In this document: one piece after another, positions 16,692 through 25,792 of the stretch | How positions within the stretch are numbered: position 1 is the stretch's first letter | Layout: the number at the start of each line of letters is the position of its first letter | Assembly (NCBI GenBank): GCA_012840465.1 | Contig: DULJ01000048.1 | Location: forward strand, 1-64,000 | DNA: 64,000 nt | Direction: 5' to 3' | DNA from: Caryophanales bacterium | GTDB taxonomy: Bacteria; Bacillota; Bacilli; Bacillales; Bacillaceae_J | Program-made: the position numbers and the translations under genes | The notes under the pieces: generated by a model | Seen by the model: the letters and a program-made list of their open reading frames with translations, nothing else | What the model was told of the DNA's origin: nothing | Databases searched by the model: none

Positions 16692-17759
16692 ATGAAAAAT
16701 CTCGTGGTTGTCGGTGGCGGTTACGGTGGTATGAAGATACTTGCCCGTTTTTTGCCTAATCAACTTCCTGACGACGTAACAATTACTCTCATTGATCGAA
16801 ATCCTTATCATTGCTTAAAAACAGAATATTATGCCTTGGCGGCAGGTACGATTTCAGATCAAGACGTACGTGTGGATTTTCCTGAACACCCTGGGTTGGA
16901 AATAACCTATGGCGAAATAATCGGTTTTGATTTAAATGAGAAAAAGGTGCTTGTGAAAGACATGAAACCTATTCAATATGATGATCTGATTATTGGATTG
17001 GGCTGTGAAGATAATTACCATAATGTACCTGGTGCAGCGGAGAACACCCTTAGTATCCAGTCCATTGAAAAATCGCGTGAAACGTACAAAGTTCTGAATG
17101 ATTTGGCACCGGGTTCGACCGTCAGCATTGTTGGTGCTGGATTAAGCGGTGTTGAGTTAGCTAGTGAACTTCGTGAAAGCCGTTCAGATTTGAACATTAA
17201 ATTATTCGATCGTGGTAAACACATTTTATCCTCCTATCCCATTCGTTTAAGTAAATATGTGGAAGAGTGGTTCAATACAAATGGTGTTGAAATCGTAAGT
17301 GAATCAAATATAACAAAAGTTGAACCAAATTTACTGTACAATCATGACGAAGCCATTAACTGTGATGCTATTGTCTGGACTGCCGGTGTTCAACCAAATG
17401 TCGTTGTTAGAGAAATGCCAGTAGAAAAAGATAGTCATGACCGTATAGTAATTACACCACATCATAATATTCCTAATAATGAGCATGTGTACGTAGTTGG
17501 CGACTGTGCAAGTCTACCTCATGCACCAAGCGCGCAATTGGCAGAAGGACAAGCTGAACAAATTGTTGAAATCTTATTAAAGCGCTGGAATAATGAGGAA
17601 TTACCAGAATCAATGCCCACGATCAAACTAAAAGGAATTCTTGGATCTCTAGGAAAAAAACATGGATTTGGCTTAGTAGCAGAACGTCCGGTTACGGGAA
17701 GATTTGCCCGTTTTATCAAATCTGGTATTCTTTGGTTGTATAAATATCATAATGCCTAG
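16692..17759 (+). CDS. NAD(P)/FAD-dependent oxidoreductase, NDH-2-like (YumB type)
   Basis: 355 residues. The FAD Rossmann motif is LVVVGGGYGGMKI (3-15), the NADH motif is SIVGAGLSGVELASEL (near 143-158), and the late FAD motif is VYVVGDCASLPHA (near 262). TAGVQPN precedes it. This is the type II NADH dehydrogenase/YumB family, which passes electrons from NADH to menaquinone or another acceptor. The C-terminal part is short and ends in an amphipathic segment (FARFIKSGILWLYKYHNA) that could bind the membrane face. Monocistronic with its own promoter and terminator. Confidence 0.87.
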   Translation: MKNLVVVGGGYGGMKILARFLPNQLPDDVTITLIDRNPYHCLKTEYYALAAGTISDQDVRVDFPEHPGLEITYGEIIGFDLNEKKVLVKDMKPIQYDDLIIGLGCEDNYHNVPGAAENTLSIQSIEKSRETYKVLNDLAPGSTVSIVGAGLSGVELASELRESRSDLNIKLFDRGKHILSSYPIRLSKYVEEWFNTNGVEIVSESNITKVEPNLLYNHDEAINCDAIVWTAGVQPNVVVREMPVEKDSHDRIVITPHHNIPNNEHVYVVGDCASLPHAPSAQLAEGQAEQIVEILLKRWNNEELPESMPTIKLKGILGSLGKKHGFGLVAERPVTGRFARFIKSGILWLYKYHNA

Positions 17760-17790
17760 TCTTATTAGTTGAAAGTCAACAATTTTATTG

Positions 17791-17827
17791 AAAAGAACGT
17801 ACACGGCGGCTTGTATGTTCTTTTTTT
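17791..17827 (+). terminator. Rho-independent terminator
   Basis: AAGAACGTACA pairs with TGTATGTTCTT, followed by seven T. Confidence 0.85.
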
Positions 17828-17868
17828 GTCTGGATTTTAGACGATACCCGGAAATTACCGAAGTCATA

Positions 17869-17905
17869 AATAATCGGTGCAAAATATAAGTTCGCACCGA
17901 TTATT
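17869..17905 (-). terminator. Rho-independent terminator of thrC
   Basis: AATAATCGGTGC (17869-17880) pairs with GCACCGATTATT (17894-17905), just past the thrC stop when read leftward. The T tract is short. Confidence 0.65.
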
Positions 17906-17924
17906 CTGAAAATTTATTAGGCTT

Positions 17925-19337
17925 TTATTTTACATCAGCCTCAGCAGAATTAAAAAGTTTCTCTAATCGACGAGCGATTACCTCATTTTCCGCCTTAACT
18001 ACTTCTAAGTATTGTGGTTTATCGAACAAACGTTGAATTTGTTCAGGGTATGTCTGTTCAATATCACATAGTTCTATTGCTTCATTAAATTTTGCTGGAT
18101 GTGCTGTTGATAGAGTGACGCATACTTCATCAGGTGCACTTGATTTTTCATAAGCAGCAACCCCGCAAGATGTATGCGGATCAAGTAAATAATTTGTATC
18201 AGCATAGTATGTCTTAATCGTTTGTAGACATTCTTCATTTTTCACGCCATGGGCTGCAAAATCTGCTTGTACTTGACGAAGAAGCTCTTCATTCACAACA
18301 ATTTTTCCTTCTGACTTGAATTGATCCATTAGCTCTCTTACTGCGCTAGGATTTTCGTCAAGCAAATAATATAGATAACGCTCGAAGTTGCTTGCAACTT
18401 GAATATCCATTGACGGGCTGTATGTTCCGCGGAATTCCCCTGGCTGGTACACTCCATCGTTGATAAAACGTTCTAAAATATTGTTCTCGTTTGTAGCTAC
18501 GATAAGTTTTCCTACAGGAAGACCCATTCTTTTCGCTAAATAACCTGCAAAGATGTCACCAAAGTTACCAGTTGGCACACTGAAGTTTAAACTTTTGATA
18601 TTCTTCTCTTTTGCTACTTGGAAATACGCATAGAAATAGTAAACTGTTTGCGCTAAAATACGAGCAAAGTTAATCGAATTAATCGCACGTAAATGATATT
18701 TATTTTTGAAATCTAAATCTGCGAAGATGTCCTTTATAATTCTTTGTCCATCGTCAAACGTTCCTTCAATCGCTAAATTTAAAACTGTTGGATCATTGAT
18801 AGTCGTCATTTGTAGCTCTTGGACTTTACTTACTTTTCCATAGGGATGCAAAATACAAATACGAATTCCTTCTTTTCCTCTTACACCTTCAATCGCAGAA
18901 GCACCTGTATCCCCTGAAGTTGCGCCAAGAATATTAATCGTTACGCCTGTTTTCTTAGCGATATAAGCATATAAGTTACCTAAAAATTGCAGTGCTACAT
19001 CTTTAAAAGCAAAAGTTGGACCATGGAATAATTCAAGCACATACATGTTATCTTTAATCCTTTGAACAGGTGTCACCTCTGGATGACGGAACGTTCCATA
19101 GCTTGTATTGATTAATTCTTTAAGATCATTTTCTGGAATTTCCCCATCAACATAATGGGAAATAATTTCGTATGCTAATTCCTGATAAGATAATTGGGAC
19201 ATTGCCTGTAACTTTTCAGCAGGAATTTGCGGGACTTTTTCAGGAACTAAAAGTCCACCATCTGTTGCAAGTCCCATTAAAACTGTATCAATAAAACCAA
19301 TTTCATTTACATTGCCACGTGTACTAATGTATTTCAT
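17925..19337 (-). CDS. thrC: Threonine synthase (long form)
   Basis: 470 residues. It starts MKYISTRGN and has FHGPTFAFKDVALQFLGN (PLP lysine near 110), ILGATSGDTGASAIEG (phosphate-binding SGDTG) and LSTAHPAKF near the end. This pyridoxal-phosphate enzyme converts O-phosphohomoserine to threonine. The length and the long N- and C-terminal domains are those of the long threonine synthase class rather than the roughly 350-residue form encoded in the B. subtilis hom-thrC-thrB operon. ATG 19337 lies 5 bases after GGAGG; a TTG overlapping that site is unlikely. It stands alone without hom or thrB. Confidence 0.93.
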   Translation of the reverse strand: MKYISTRGNVNEIGFIDTVLMGLATDGGLLVPEKVPQIPAEKLQAMSQLSYQELAYEIISHYVDGEIPENDLKELINTSYGTFRHPEVTPVQRIKDNMYVLELFHGPTFAFKDVALQFLGNLYAYIAKKTGVTINILGATSGDTGASAIEGVRGKEGIRICILHPYGKVSKVQELQMTTINDPTVLNLAIEGTFDDGQRIIKDIFADLDFKNKYHLRAINSINFARILAQTVYYFYAYFQVAKEKNIKSLNFSVPTGNFGDIFAGYLAKRMGLPVGKLIVATNENNILERFINDGVYQPGEFRGTYSPSMDIQVASNFERYLYYLLDENPSAVRELMDQFKSEGKIVVNEELLRQVQADFAAHGVKNEECLQTIKTYYADTNYLLDPHTSCGVAAYEKSSAPDEVCVTLSTAHPAKFNEAIELCDIEQTYPEQIQRLFDKPQYLEVVKAENEVIARRLEKLFNSAEADVK

Positions 19338-19441
19338 AATAGCCTCCAACAAAAAAATAAAATATATTACTATCCTTACCTAGAATTAGCTTGGAGTCAA
19401 TAAGGAATTCGAAAAAATTAGACAACTTTTTTATTTGCCTA

Positions 19442-19639
19442 CTATTCTTCGGGTGTTTGAATGGAATTTTTCACGTTCTTGCCATCGGTATTACTATAAA
19501 TTTCAGTGCCACATCCACCTGAAGTCTTCGCCAGCCATTCTTTGACTTGATTATAGGACATGCCTGAGTTTTCATTTTGACTTTTCACCTCATTAATATT
19601 TGTTCCAACCACTGTATAGGCATCTTGATTATTTTTCAT
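19442..19639 (-). CDS. Gamma-type small acid-soluble spore protein
   Basis: 65 residues, hydrophilic, with an imperfect two-part repeat (GTNINEVKSQNENSG ... GTEIYSNTDGKNVKNSIQ) typical of gamma-type SASP. These proteins are an amino-acid store in the spore core, degraded by Gpr protease at germination. GGGGAGG lies 7 bases before ATG 19639. Expression from a sigma-G promoter is expected from the family, but I could not find a convincing box. A single cysteine (GGCGTE) is unusual for a SASP. Confidence 0.85.
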   Translation of the reverse strand: MKNNQDAYTVVGTNINEVKSQNENSGMSYNQVKEWLAKTSGGCGTEIYSNTDGKNVKNSIQTPEE

Positions 19640-19806
19640 GAAAAAACCTCCCCTTCTTATTTACCCTTTATTTTTCATCAAAAATGAAAAATTAATCTAC
19701 TTAATTGAAAATCAGCAAAATTCGGCAACACTCTACATTTTTCGATAAAATTGCTATAAAATCAAAATCATCCCATAAATTTTTCGGATAAATTTGGATA
19801 TATTGA

Positions 19807-19835
19807 TTGACAAATTCCAAATTATTTATAATAAT
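19807..19835 (+). promoter_or_regulatory. Sigma-A promoter of ahpC
   Basis: TTGACA (19807-19812), 17-base spacer, AATAAT (19830-19835). A degenerate PerR-like sequence overlaps the -10 (19826-19840). Confidence 0.65.
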
Positions 19836-19845
19836 AAATATTGTA

Positions 19846-19860
19846 TTATAATTATTATAA
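19846..19860 (+). promoter_or_regulatory. PerR box (operator) of ahpCF
   Basis: TTATAATTATTATAA is an exact match to the PerR consensus TTATAATNATTATAA and covers the predicted transcription start. The metal-dependent repressor PerR would block ahpCF until peroxide oxidises it. Confidence 0.85.
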
Positions 19861-19901
19861 TTAACTGATAATAGTTTATGAAAATGAGGAGGAATTTAAT
19901 T

Positions 19902-20465
19902 ATGTCTTTAATCGGAAAAGAAGTACAACCATTTAAAGCGCAAGCATTCCATAACGGAGAATTCATTGAAGTAACTGAGCAAAATTTCAAAGGTAAATGG
20001 AGCGTTGTTTGCTTTTATCCGGCGGACTTCACTTTCGTTTGCCCAACAGAACTTGAAGACCTTCAAAATAACTATGCAACTTTAAAAGAACTCGGAGCTG
20101 AAGTATATTCTGTTTCAACAGATACACATTTCACTCATAAAGCATGGCATGATACTTCAGATACTATTAAGAAAATCGAGTATATTATGATCGGTGACCC
20201 TTCTCACCAACTTAGCTGCAACTTTGATGTCCTAATTGAAGAAGATGGTTTAGCTGACCGCGGTACTTTCATCATCGATCCTGACGGTGTTGTTCAAGCA
20301 CTTGAAATTAATGCTGGTGGTATCGGTCGTGACGCTAATACGGTTGTTAGCAAAATTAAAGCTGCTCAATATGTTCGCAACAATCCAGGCGAAGTTTGCC
20401 CTGCTAAATGGCAAGAAGGTGCAAAAACACTTAAACCAAGCCTAGACCTTGTAGGTAAGATCTAA
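19902..20465 (+). CDS. ahpC: Alkyl hydroperoxide reductase, peroxiredoxin subunit
   Basis: 187 residues, the normal AhpC length. The peroxidatic cysteine is in DFTFVCPTE and the resolving cysteine in GEVCPAKW near the C-terminus. It reduces H2O2, alkyl peroxides and peroxynitrite, and is itself reduced by AhpF. ATG 19902 follows GAGGAGG at 9 bases; an in-frame ATG at 19878 lies ahead of that site and is rejected. It is under PerR control and separated from ahpF by a hairpin that would lower read-through. Confidence 0.97.
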   Translation: MSLIGKEVQPFKAQAFHNGEFIEVTEQNFKGKWSVVCFYPADFTFVCPTELEDLQNNYATLKELGAEVYSVSTDTHFTHKAWHDTSDTIKKIEYIMIGDPSHQLSCNFDVLIEEDGLADRGTFIIDPDGVVQALEINAGGIGRDANTVVSKIKAAQYVRNNPGEVCPAKWQEGAKTLKPSLDLVGKI

Positions 20466-20483
20466 TATATTGAATCATTTTGA

Positions 20484-20527
20484 AAATCACTCTACTAGTT
20501 TTAAATATTGTAGAGTGATTTTTTTAT
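20484..20527 (+). terminator. Intra-operon terminator between ahpC and ahpF
   Basis: AAATCACTCTAC (20484-20495) pairs with GTAGAGTGATTT (20510-20521), followed by a T run. It probably makes ahpC mRNA more abundant than ahpCF mRNA. Confidence 0.8.
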
Positions 20528-20575
20528 GATAAAAGTATTTTTAAATTAGGATAATTAAGGAAGGAGTGCATGTAA

Positions 20576-22105
20576 ATGATTTTAGATGCCGATATAAAAG
20601 CGCAATTAAATCAATATCTTCAACTAATGGAAAATGATATTCTTCTTAAAGTTAGCGTAGGTTCTGACGAGGTTTCGAAAGATATGCTGGCTTTGATGGA
20701 AGAACTAGCCACTATGTCATCGAGGATTAAGATAGAGCACACAAAATTAGAAAGAACTCCCAGCTTTAGTGTTAATCGGATCGGCGAAGATACGGGCATT
20801 ACTTTTGCCGGGATCCCTCTGGGTCACGAATTCACCTCTTTAGTATTGGCTCTTTTACAGGTCAGCGGCAGAGCTCCAAAGGTTGATCAACAGGTCATAG
20901 AGCAAATTAAAAGTATGAAAGGCGAATATCGCTTCGAAACATTTGTTAGCCTAAGTTGCCACAACTGCCCTGATGTTGTCCAGGCATTGAATATCATGAG
21001 TGTACTCAACACGAATATTTCACATACAATGATTGACGGTGCAGCCTATAAAGAAGAGGTCGAAAGCAGAAATGTAATGGCCGTACCAACGGTATTTCTT
21101 AACAGGGAAACATTCGGAGGCGGACGCATGTCGCTTGAAGAAATTCTAGCTAAACTGGGCTCTGCTCCAGATGCATCAGAATTTGCTGATAAAGAGCCGT
21201 TTGACGTTCTTGTTGTCGGCGGTGGACCTGCAGGTGCTAGTGCAGCGATCTATGCAGCGCGTAAAGGCATTCGTACCGGAATTGTCGCTGAACGCTTTGG
21301 CGGTCAAATTATGGATACATTAGGCATTGAAAACTTTATCAGTGTTAAGCACACAGAAGGCCCAAAACTTGCTGCAAGTCTTGAAGAACATGTTAAAGAA
21401 TACAATGTTGATATTATGAATTTGCAGCGTGCTAAGCGCTTAGAAAAGAAAGATCTAATTGAAGTTGAGCTGGAAAACGGTGCAATTCTAAAAAGCAAAA
21501 CGGTCATCCTTTCAACCGGTGCCCGCTGGCGCAATGTTGGTGTTCCAGGCGAAGCTGAATATAAGAACAAGGGAGTAGCTTACTGCCCTCACTGTGATGG
21601 CCCATTGTTCGAAGGCAAACACGTTGCCGTTATTGGCGGTGGTAATTCCGGGATTGAAGCGGCCATCGACCTTGCAGGCATTGTAAAGCATGTAACTGTT
21701 CTTGAGTTTATGCCAGAGCTGAAGGCAGATTCAGTCCTTCAAGATCGTCTGTACAGTCTTCCAAATATAACTGTTCTTAAGAATGTACAAACAAAGGCAA
21801 TCACGGGAACGGATAAGGTTAATGGTATTACCTATATTAAACGGGACACAGGTGAAGAGAAGCATATCGAGTTGGCAGGAGTATTTGTTCAAATCGGTCT
21901 TGTGCCAAATACAGATTGGCTTGAAGGAACGGTTGAACGCAATCGTATGGGTGAAATTGCCGTTGATAATCGCGGTGCAACGAATATACCTGGTGTTTTC
22001 GCCGCTGGAGACTGCACAACAAACCCATATAAACAAATCGTCATTTCAATGGGATCAGGTGCTACAGCAGCCTTAGGGGCGTTTGACTATTTGATTAGAA
22101 ATTAA
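20576..22105 (+). CDS. ahpF: Alkyl hydroperoxide reductase, flavoprotein subunit
   Basis: 509 residues. The N-terminal tandem thioredoxin-like domain carries SCHNCPD (CxxC near 129). From residue 210 it is a thioredoxin-reductase-like flavoprotein: [21 protein letters not shown] (FAD), [10 protein letters not shown] (redox CxxC near 340), [17 protein letters not shown] (NAD), and [11 protein letters not shown]. It passes electrons from NADH to AhpC. Start at ATG 20576 behind AAGGAAGGAG. Downstream partner of ahpC in the PerR-controlled unit. Confidence 0.97.
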   Translation: MILDADIKAQLNQYLQLMENDILLKVSVGSDEVSKDMLALMEELATMSSRIKIEHTKLERTPSFSVNRIGEDTGITFAGIPLGHEFTSLVLALLQVSGRAPKVDQQVIEQIKSMKGEYRFETFVSLSCHNCPDVVQALNIMSVLNTNISHTMIDGAAYKEEVESRNVMAVPTVFLNRETFGGGRMSLEEILAKLGSAPDASEFADKEPFDVLVVGGGPAGASAAIYAARKGIRTGIVAERFGGQIMDTLGIENFISVKHTEGPKLAASLEEHVKEYNVDIMNLQRAKRLEKKDLIEVELENGAILKSKTVILSTGARWRNVGVPGEAEYKNKGVAYCPHCDGPLFEGKHVAVIGGGNSGIEAAIDLAGIVKHVTVLEFMPELKADSVLQDRLYSLPNITVLKNVQTKAITGTDKVNGITYIKRDTGEEKHIELAGVFVQIGLVPNTDWLEGTVERNRMGEIAVDNRGATNIPGVFAAGDCTTNPYKQIVISMGSGATAALGAFDYLIRN

Positions 22106-22118
22106 TTATTAATGAAAA

Positions 22119-22165
22119 AACCTCCATCACTAAAACTGAGTTTTAGTGATGGAGGTTCTTATTTT
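22119..22165. terminator. Strong bidirectional terminator
   Basis: An 18-base stem, AACCTCCATCACTAAAAC (22119-22136) with its complement at 22140-22157, and a 3-base loop. It separates convergent ahpF and the ABC binding-protein gene. Confidence 0.85.
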
Positions 22166-22181
22166 GTTAAATTAAACTGAC

Positions 22182-23069
22182 TTATTGTTGAGCTACTCCT
22201 TCAACAACAACATCATCTGCACTGATTTCTTCACCAAAATGGGATTTAAGTGTTTCATCATATGCTTTATGGAAGAATTGTTCTTGGCCTAATGTTTCTA
22301 ATTCATTATTAAGCCAGTCTAATAATTCTTTATTTCCTTTTTTCACTGCTGGTGCAATGTAATCAAGGCTGCCAAGTTCTTTAATAGCAACCGTAAAATC
22401 AGGATTTTCTTTTACCCATGCATATAATAATGTATTATCATGCGCCAACGCTGATCCACGGCCATCCTTTAAAGCTTCAAAGGTTTCTGTATTTTGATCG
22501 TATTTGACTTGCTCTACACCTGGATGATTTTTCATAAAATATGTTTCTGCTGTCGTTCCTTTATTGATTAATAGCTTTTGACCTTCTAATTGTTCAACTG
22601 ATGTAATTGGAGCATTTTTTGGTGAAGCAACACCAATTGCTACCTTCATGTATGGATTTGCAAAATCGACTTGTTCCGAACGTTCTGGTGTTACTGTAAA
22701 ATTAGCTAATGTAATATCAACTTTATCTGATTTAAGAACATCTACACGATTTTGTGCTTCTGTAAGAACAAACTCCACTTTTGATTCGTCACCAAGTAAA
22801 TCTTTTGCGATGCGTTTAGCCAATACAATATCGTACCCTTGGCTTTGACCATTTTCATCAATGTAACCAAATGGCGGTTTGTCACTGAATACAGCAACTC
22901 TTACAACGCCTCTTTCTTTAATAGCATCTATTGAAGACTGAGCGGTTTTCTCCGCAGTTTTTTCTGGAGCTGCTTCGTTTGTTGCACTGTTCCCACAAGC
23001 AGCTAAGGCTAATACTAGAATAGCAAGACTCACAATAGCAAAGCCTTTTTTAAGGAATCCCTTTTTCAT
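22182..23069 (-). CDS. Amino-acid ABC transporter substrate-binding lipoprotein
   Basis: 295 residues. A lipoprotein signal peptide (hydrophobic 10-23, lipobox LAAC at about 22-25) is followed by a low-complexity linker rich in Glu, Ala and Thr, then an SBP_bac_3 domain: GVVRVAVFSDKPPFGYIDENGQSQGYDI, ANFTVTPERSEQVDFANPYM, and LLINKGTTAETYFM. It binds a polar amino acid outside the membrane and delivers it to the two permeases. It is the last gene of its operon, preceded by AGGAGGAG. The ligand (glutamate, glutamine, cystine or other) is not resolvable. Confidence 0.92.
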   Translation of the reverse strand: MKKGFLKKGFAIVSLAILVLALAACGNSATNEAAPEKTAEKTAQSSIDAIKERGVVRVAVFSDKPPFGYIDENGQSQGYDIVLAKRIAKDLLGDESKVEFVLTEAQNRVDVLKSDKVDITLANFTVTPERSEQVDFANPYMKVAIGVASPKNAPITSVEQLEGQKLLINKGTTAETYFMKNHPGVEQVKYDQNTETFEALKDGRGSALAHDNTLLYAWVKENPDFTVAIKELGSLDYIAPAVKKGNKELLDWLNNELETLGQEQFFHKAYDETLKSHFGEEISADDVVVEGVAQQ

Positions 23070-23092
23070 TTCTACATTCTCCTCCTAAAATT

Positions 23093-23836
23093 TTAATATT
23101 GTAATATATTTAAAAACTGTTTCGCACGATCCGTTTGTGGATTGGTGAAAAAGTTTTCAGGCTCCCCTGTCTCACAAATTTGACCTTTATCCATAAAGAT
23201 AATCTCATCAGCTACTAATCTAGCAAAATTCATTTCATGCGTAACGATAATCATTGTCATGCCTTGCTTTGCCAGTTGCAAAATTACATCCAATACTTCC
23301 CGTACCATTTCGGGATCAAGTGATGCAGTCACTTCGTCAAAAAGCATAATTTCAGGATTCATACATAAAGATCGGACAATCGCAATTCTTTGTTTTTGTC
23401 CCCCTGATAATTGTCTTGGATAATCATTTCCTCTATCAGCTAAACCTACACGATCAAGAAGCTGTCTCGCTTGCTCTAGTACTTCCTTTCTATCTCGCTT
23501 TTGTACTTTTAGAGGTCCTAATAGAATATTTTCAATAACCGTCATATTTGGAAATAAATCGTAGCTTTGAAAAACCATTCCGATTTTTTGGCGAATTTTT
23601 TGCCATGATACTTTATTCTTCGTTAAATTGTCACCATCTAAAATAATCTCTCCACCTTGAATCTCTTCAAGTCCATTCAAACAGCGCAAAAATGTACTTT
23701 TCCCACAACCAGACGGCCCTAGGATTACGATCACTTTCCCTTTTGGAACAGCAAGGTCAACTTCATTTAGAATGGTTTTATCACCGAATTTTTTTGTTAA
23801 TTTTTCGACCTGCAGTAAGGCTTGTTCATCACTCAT
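23093..23836 (-). CDS. Amino-acid ABC transporter ATP-binding protein
   Basis: 247 residues. Walker A GPSGCGKST (near 40), Q-loop VFQSYDLFPNMTV, signature LSGGQKQR, Walker B IMLFDEVTASLDPE and H-loop IVTHEMNFA. DEVTASLDP replaces the more usual DEPTSALDP. It belongs to the GlnQ/HisP subgroup and powers import with the two permeases upstream. The spacing to the flanking genes is 13 and 23 bases, so translation is probably coupled. Confidence 0.94.
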   Translation of the reverse strand: MSDEQALLQVEKLTKKFGDKTILNEVDLAVPKGKVIVILGPSGCGKSTFLRCLNGLEEIQGGEIILDGDNLTKNKVSWQKIRQKIGMVFQSYDLFPNMTVIENILLGPLKVQKRDRKEVLEQARQLLDRVGLADRGNDYPRQLSGGQKQRIAIVRSLCMNPEIMLFDEVTASLDPEMVREVLDVILQLAKQGMTMIIVTHEMNFARLVADEIIFMDKGQICETGEPENFFTNPQTDRAKQFLNILQY

Positions 23837-23849
23837 TAAAGCACCCTCC

Positions 23850-24527
23850 TCATGAAGTCCACTTTCTCTCTAATTTCTGCGAAAGTTTAGATAGTGGATA
23901 ACAAATTATGAAATACATGAAAAAGATAAATCCATATACCCAGAAAGAGGCTGTTGGATTTTTAAAATTTGCAAGCTCGATAATTTGTTGACCCACTTTA
24001 ATCACTTCAATTACACCAATCATGACAAGCAATGCAGTAGTCTTAACCATTCTTGTTGCTAAATTAATAGCACCAGGAATCGTCCGCTTGATTGCTTGCG
24101 GAATTAAAACGTACCAATATAATTGAAATGTACTCAAACCAAGTGCCTTCCCTGATTCTAGTTGGTGCTTTGGCAGAGAAATGATCGAACCACGAACAAT
24201 ATCACTCATTTCTGCAGCACCCCAAAGACTGAATACAATAATCGAGACGACTTCCGCGTCTAAATTAATATTAAAATCGGCAGGAAGGACAAAATAAAAA
24301 ATAAACAGCCAGACAAGTATCGGAATAATGCGGAACAATTCCAAATAGATTCGAAGTATAAAAGCTAGTATCTTAGATTTTGATGTGCGAATAACCCCGA
24401 TGAAAATACCTAGCACACAGCCAATGGCAATTGATACAATCGCAATTCTAACAGTTACCCACAGCCCCACAAGTAAACGTTGCATATTCATGCCATCGAA
24501 GAGTACACTAATTCCCGAATTCAGCAT
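23850..24527 (-). CDS. Amino-acid ABC transporter permease
   Basis: 225 residues with about five transmembrane helices and the HisMQ-type EAA loop: SLPKHQLESGKALGLSTFQLYWYVLIPQAI near 118-148. Start ATG 24527 behind GAGGAG; its first 20 bases overlap the end of the other permease gene, a sign of coupled translation. It forms a heterodimeric membrane channel with that permease. Confidence 0.92.
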   Translation of the reverse strand: MLNSGISVLFDGMNMQRLLVGLWVTVRIAIVSIAIGCVLGIFIGVIRTSKSKILAFILRIYLELFRIIPILVWLFIFYFVLPADFNINLDAEVVSIIVFSLWGAAEMSDIVRGSIISLPKHQLESGKALGLSTFQLYWYVLIPQAIKRTIPGAINLATRMVKTTALLVMIGVIEVIKVGQQIIELANFKNPTASFWVYGFIFFMYFIICYPLSKLSQKLERKWTS

Positions 24528-25173
24528 GACGCACTCTCCTCTCCAGCCATGTTAAAAATAATGAAAGAGGTAAAAGGATAATCAGGTAACCAATCACTAG
24601 CATCAATAGTGACTCATTTGTTTTATAAAACATTCCGATTAGATCTCTTGTTGTATTTGTTAATTCAAGAATGGCAATACCACTAAAAATGGATGTTTCT
24701 TTTAACAAAAAAATACAATTCGCTCCAAGTGATGGCACACTGAAAGAAAGTGCCTGGGGCAACACAATATAGCGTGTTAATTGTAAATTACTTAGGCCTA
24801 TTGACTTTCCAGCTTCAATTTGTGTCTTGGGCACCGCCTCAAAACCTGCCCTAAAAGCTTCAGACATATAGCTTCCACCTAAAAAAGACAAGCCAATAAT
24901 CGCACAGGCTTCCGCATCAAACATAATCCCCATTTTCGGTAGACCATAATATAAAAAGTATAATTGAATAAGTAAGGGTGTATTTCTTGATAACTCTATG
25001 TAGCCTTGAACTACTTTTTTCAAAATACTAATTTGATAGAATTGGATAATACTACAAATAAGACCAATGATAATGGATAGCACAATTCCCCAAAAACCCA
25101 ATTTCAATGTTAGCCACATTGCCTTTTCATATAGTGGAATTGAATCCACCATATAACCCCAATCAAAATTCAT
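24508..25173 (-). CDS. Amino-acid ABC transporter permease
   Basis: 221 residues with about five transmembrane helices. The conserved start region RNTPLLIQLYFLYYGLP and the EAA loop (AVPKTQIEAGKSIGLSNLQL) identify the polar amino-acid permease family. It is the first gene of a four-gene import operon whose promoter lies about 95 bases upstream. Confidence 0.92.
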   Translation of the reverse strand: MNFDWGYMVDSIPLYEKAMWLTLKLGFWGIVLSIIIGLICSIIQFYQISILKKVVQGYIELSRNTPLLIQLYFLYYGLPKMGIMFDAEACAIIGLSFLGGSYMSEAFRAGFEAVPKTQIEAGKSIGLSNLQLTRYIVLPQALSFSVPSLGANCIFLLKETSIFSGIAILELTNTTRDLIGMFYKTNESLLMLVIGYLIILLPLSLFLTWLERRVRHAEFGN

Positions 25174-25266
25174 GCCTAGCCTTCTTTCATTTGTAATAAC
25201 TTGTCAAAATATTAATGCAAGCAAATACCCAAGTATTTGTATCTGAATAGTATGACCTTGTTTAAT

Positions 25267-25295
25267 ATCATAGCATAGTATTTTTTTGGAAACAA
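25267..25295 (-). promoter_or_regulatory. Sigma-A-type promoter of the amino-acid ABC operon
   Basis: On the minus strand TTGTTT (25295-25290), a 17-base spacer and TATGAT (25272-25267). No S-box, T-box or other riboswitch was seen in the leader. Confidence 0.5.
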
Positions 25296-25339
25296 GTCGA
25301 AATTTATAAAACAATGAAAAGTATAACTTAATACAAAAA

Positions 25340-25380
25340 AACCTCTTACTAGATTTTGAAAATCCAGAGAAAGAGGTCGT
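25340..25380 (-). terminator. Rho-independent terminator
   Basis: AACCTCTT (25340-25347) and AAGAGGT (25371-25377), with an inner ATTTT/AAAAT stem and a T run when read leftward. It ends the transcript of the dehydrogenase remnant and the Mo-hydroxylase operon. Confidence 0.7.
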
Positions 25381-25452
25381 TTTAATATTTGATGGTTAAT
25401 TCTAATTACGTTCTTTATTATTTCGTACAAATTAAGGCATATTTCATATTTT

Positions 25453-25775
25453 TTATTCCATTTGTTTTTCGGACCCATATTTATCCGCATTCAATCTCCT
25501 TTTTGGTGCACCAGCAATGAAAGCTTGAATATCCTCAATAGCCTCGCCAAAATATGTGCGGTAATTTCTTTCCGAAACATAGCCCAGATGTGGCAATGCT
25601 AAAACGTTGTCAAATTGACGGAAAATATGATCCTGCGGCAGTGGTTCTTGTTCATATACGTCGAGTCCCACACCACAAATCCATTTTTCCTCAAGTGCAG
25701 TAACAAGAGCTTCTTGATCAATAATAGCAGCTCGTGAGTATTCACTAAAAAGGCATGGGATTGTGAGCCACAGGG
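25453..25775 (-). pseudogene. 3' remnant of a D-isomer 2-hydroxyacid dehydrogenase, with frameshift
   Basis: The minus strand encodes the last 100 or so residues of a 2-hydroxyacid/phosphoglycerate dehydrogenase: AFLVNT in one frame, then SRAAIIDQEALVTALEEKW, ICGVGLDVYEQEPLP and LALPHLGYVSERNYRTYF in the next. Joining them needs a one-base shift near 25738. The catalytic Glu (DVYEQEP) and His (LPHLG) are there, but the N-terminal NAD-domain start and substrate domain are missing. It begins 18 bases after the stop of the 2Fe-2S subunit gene, so a deletion joined the two. Confidence 0.82.
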
Positions 25776-25792
25776 TCGGGTACAGTGGTCCA

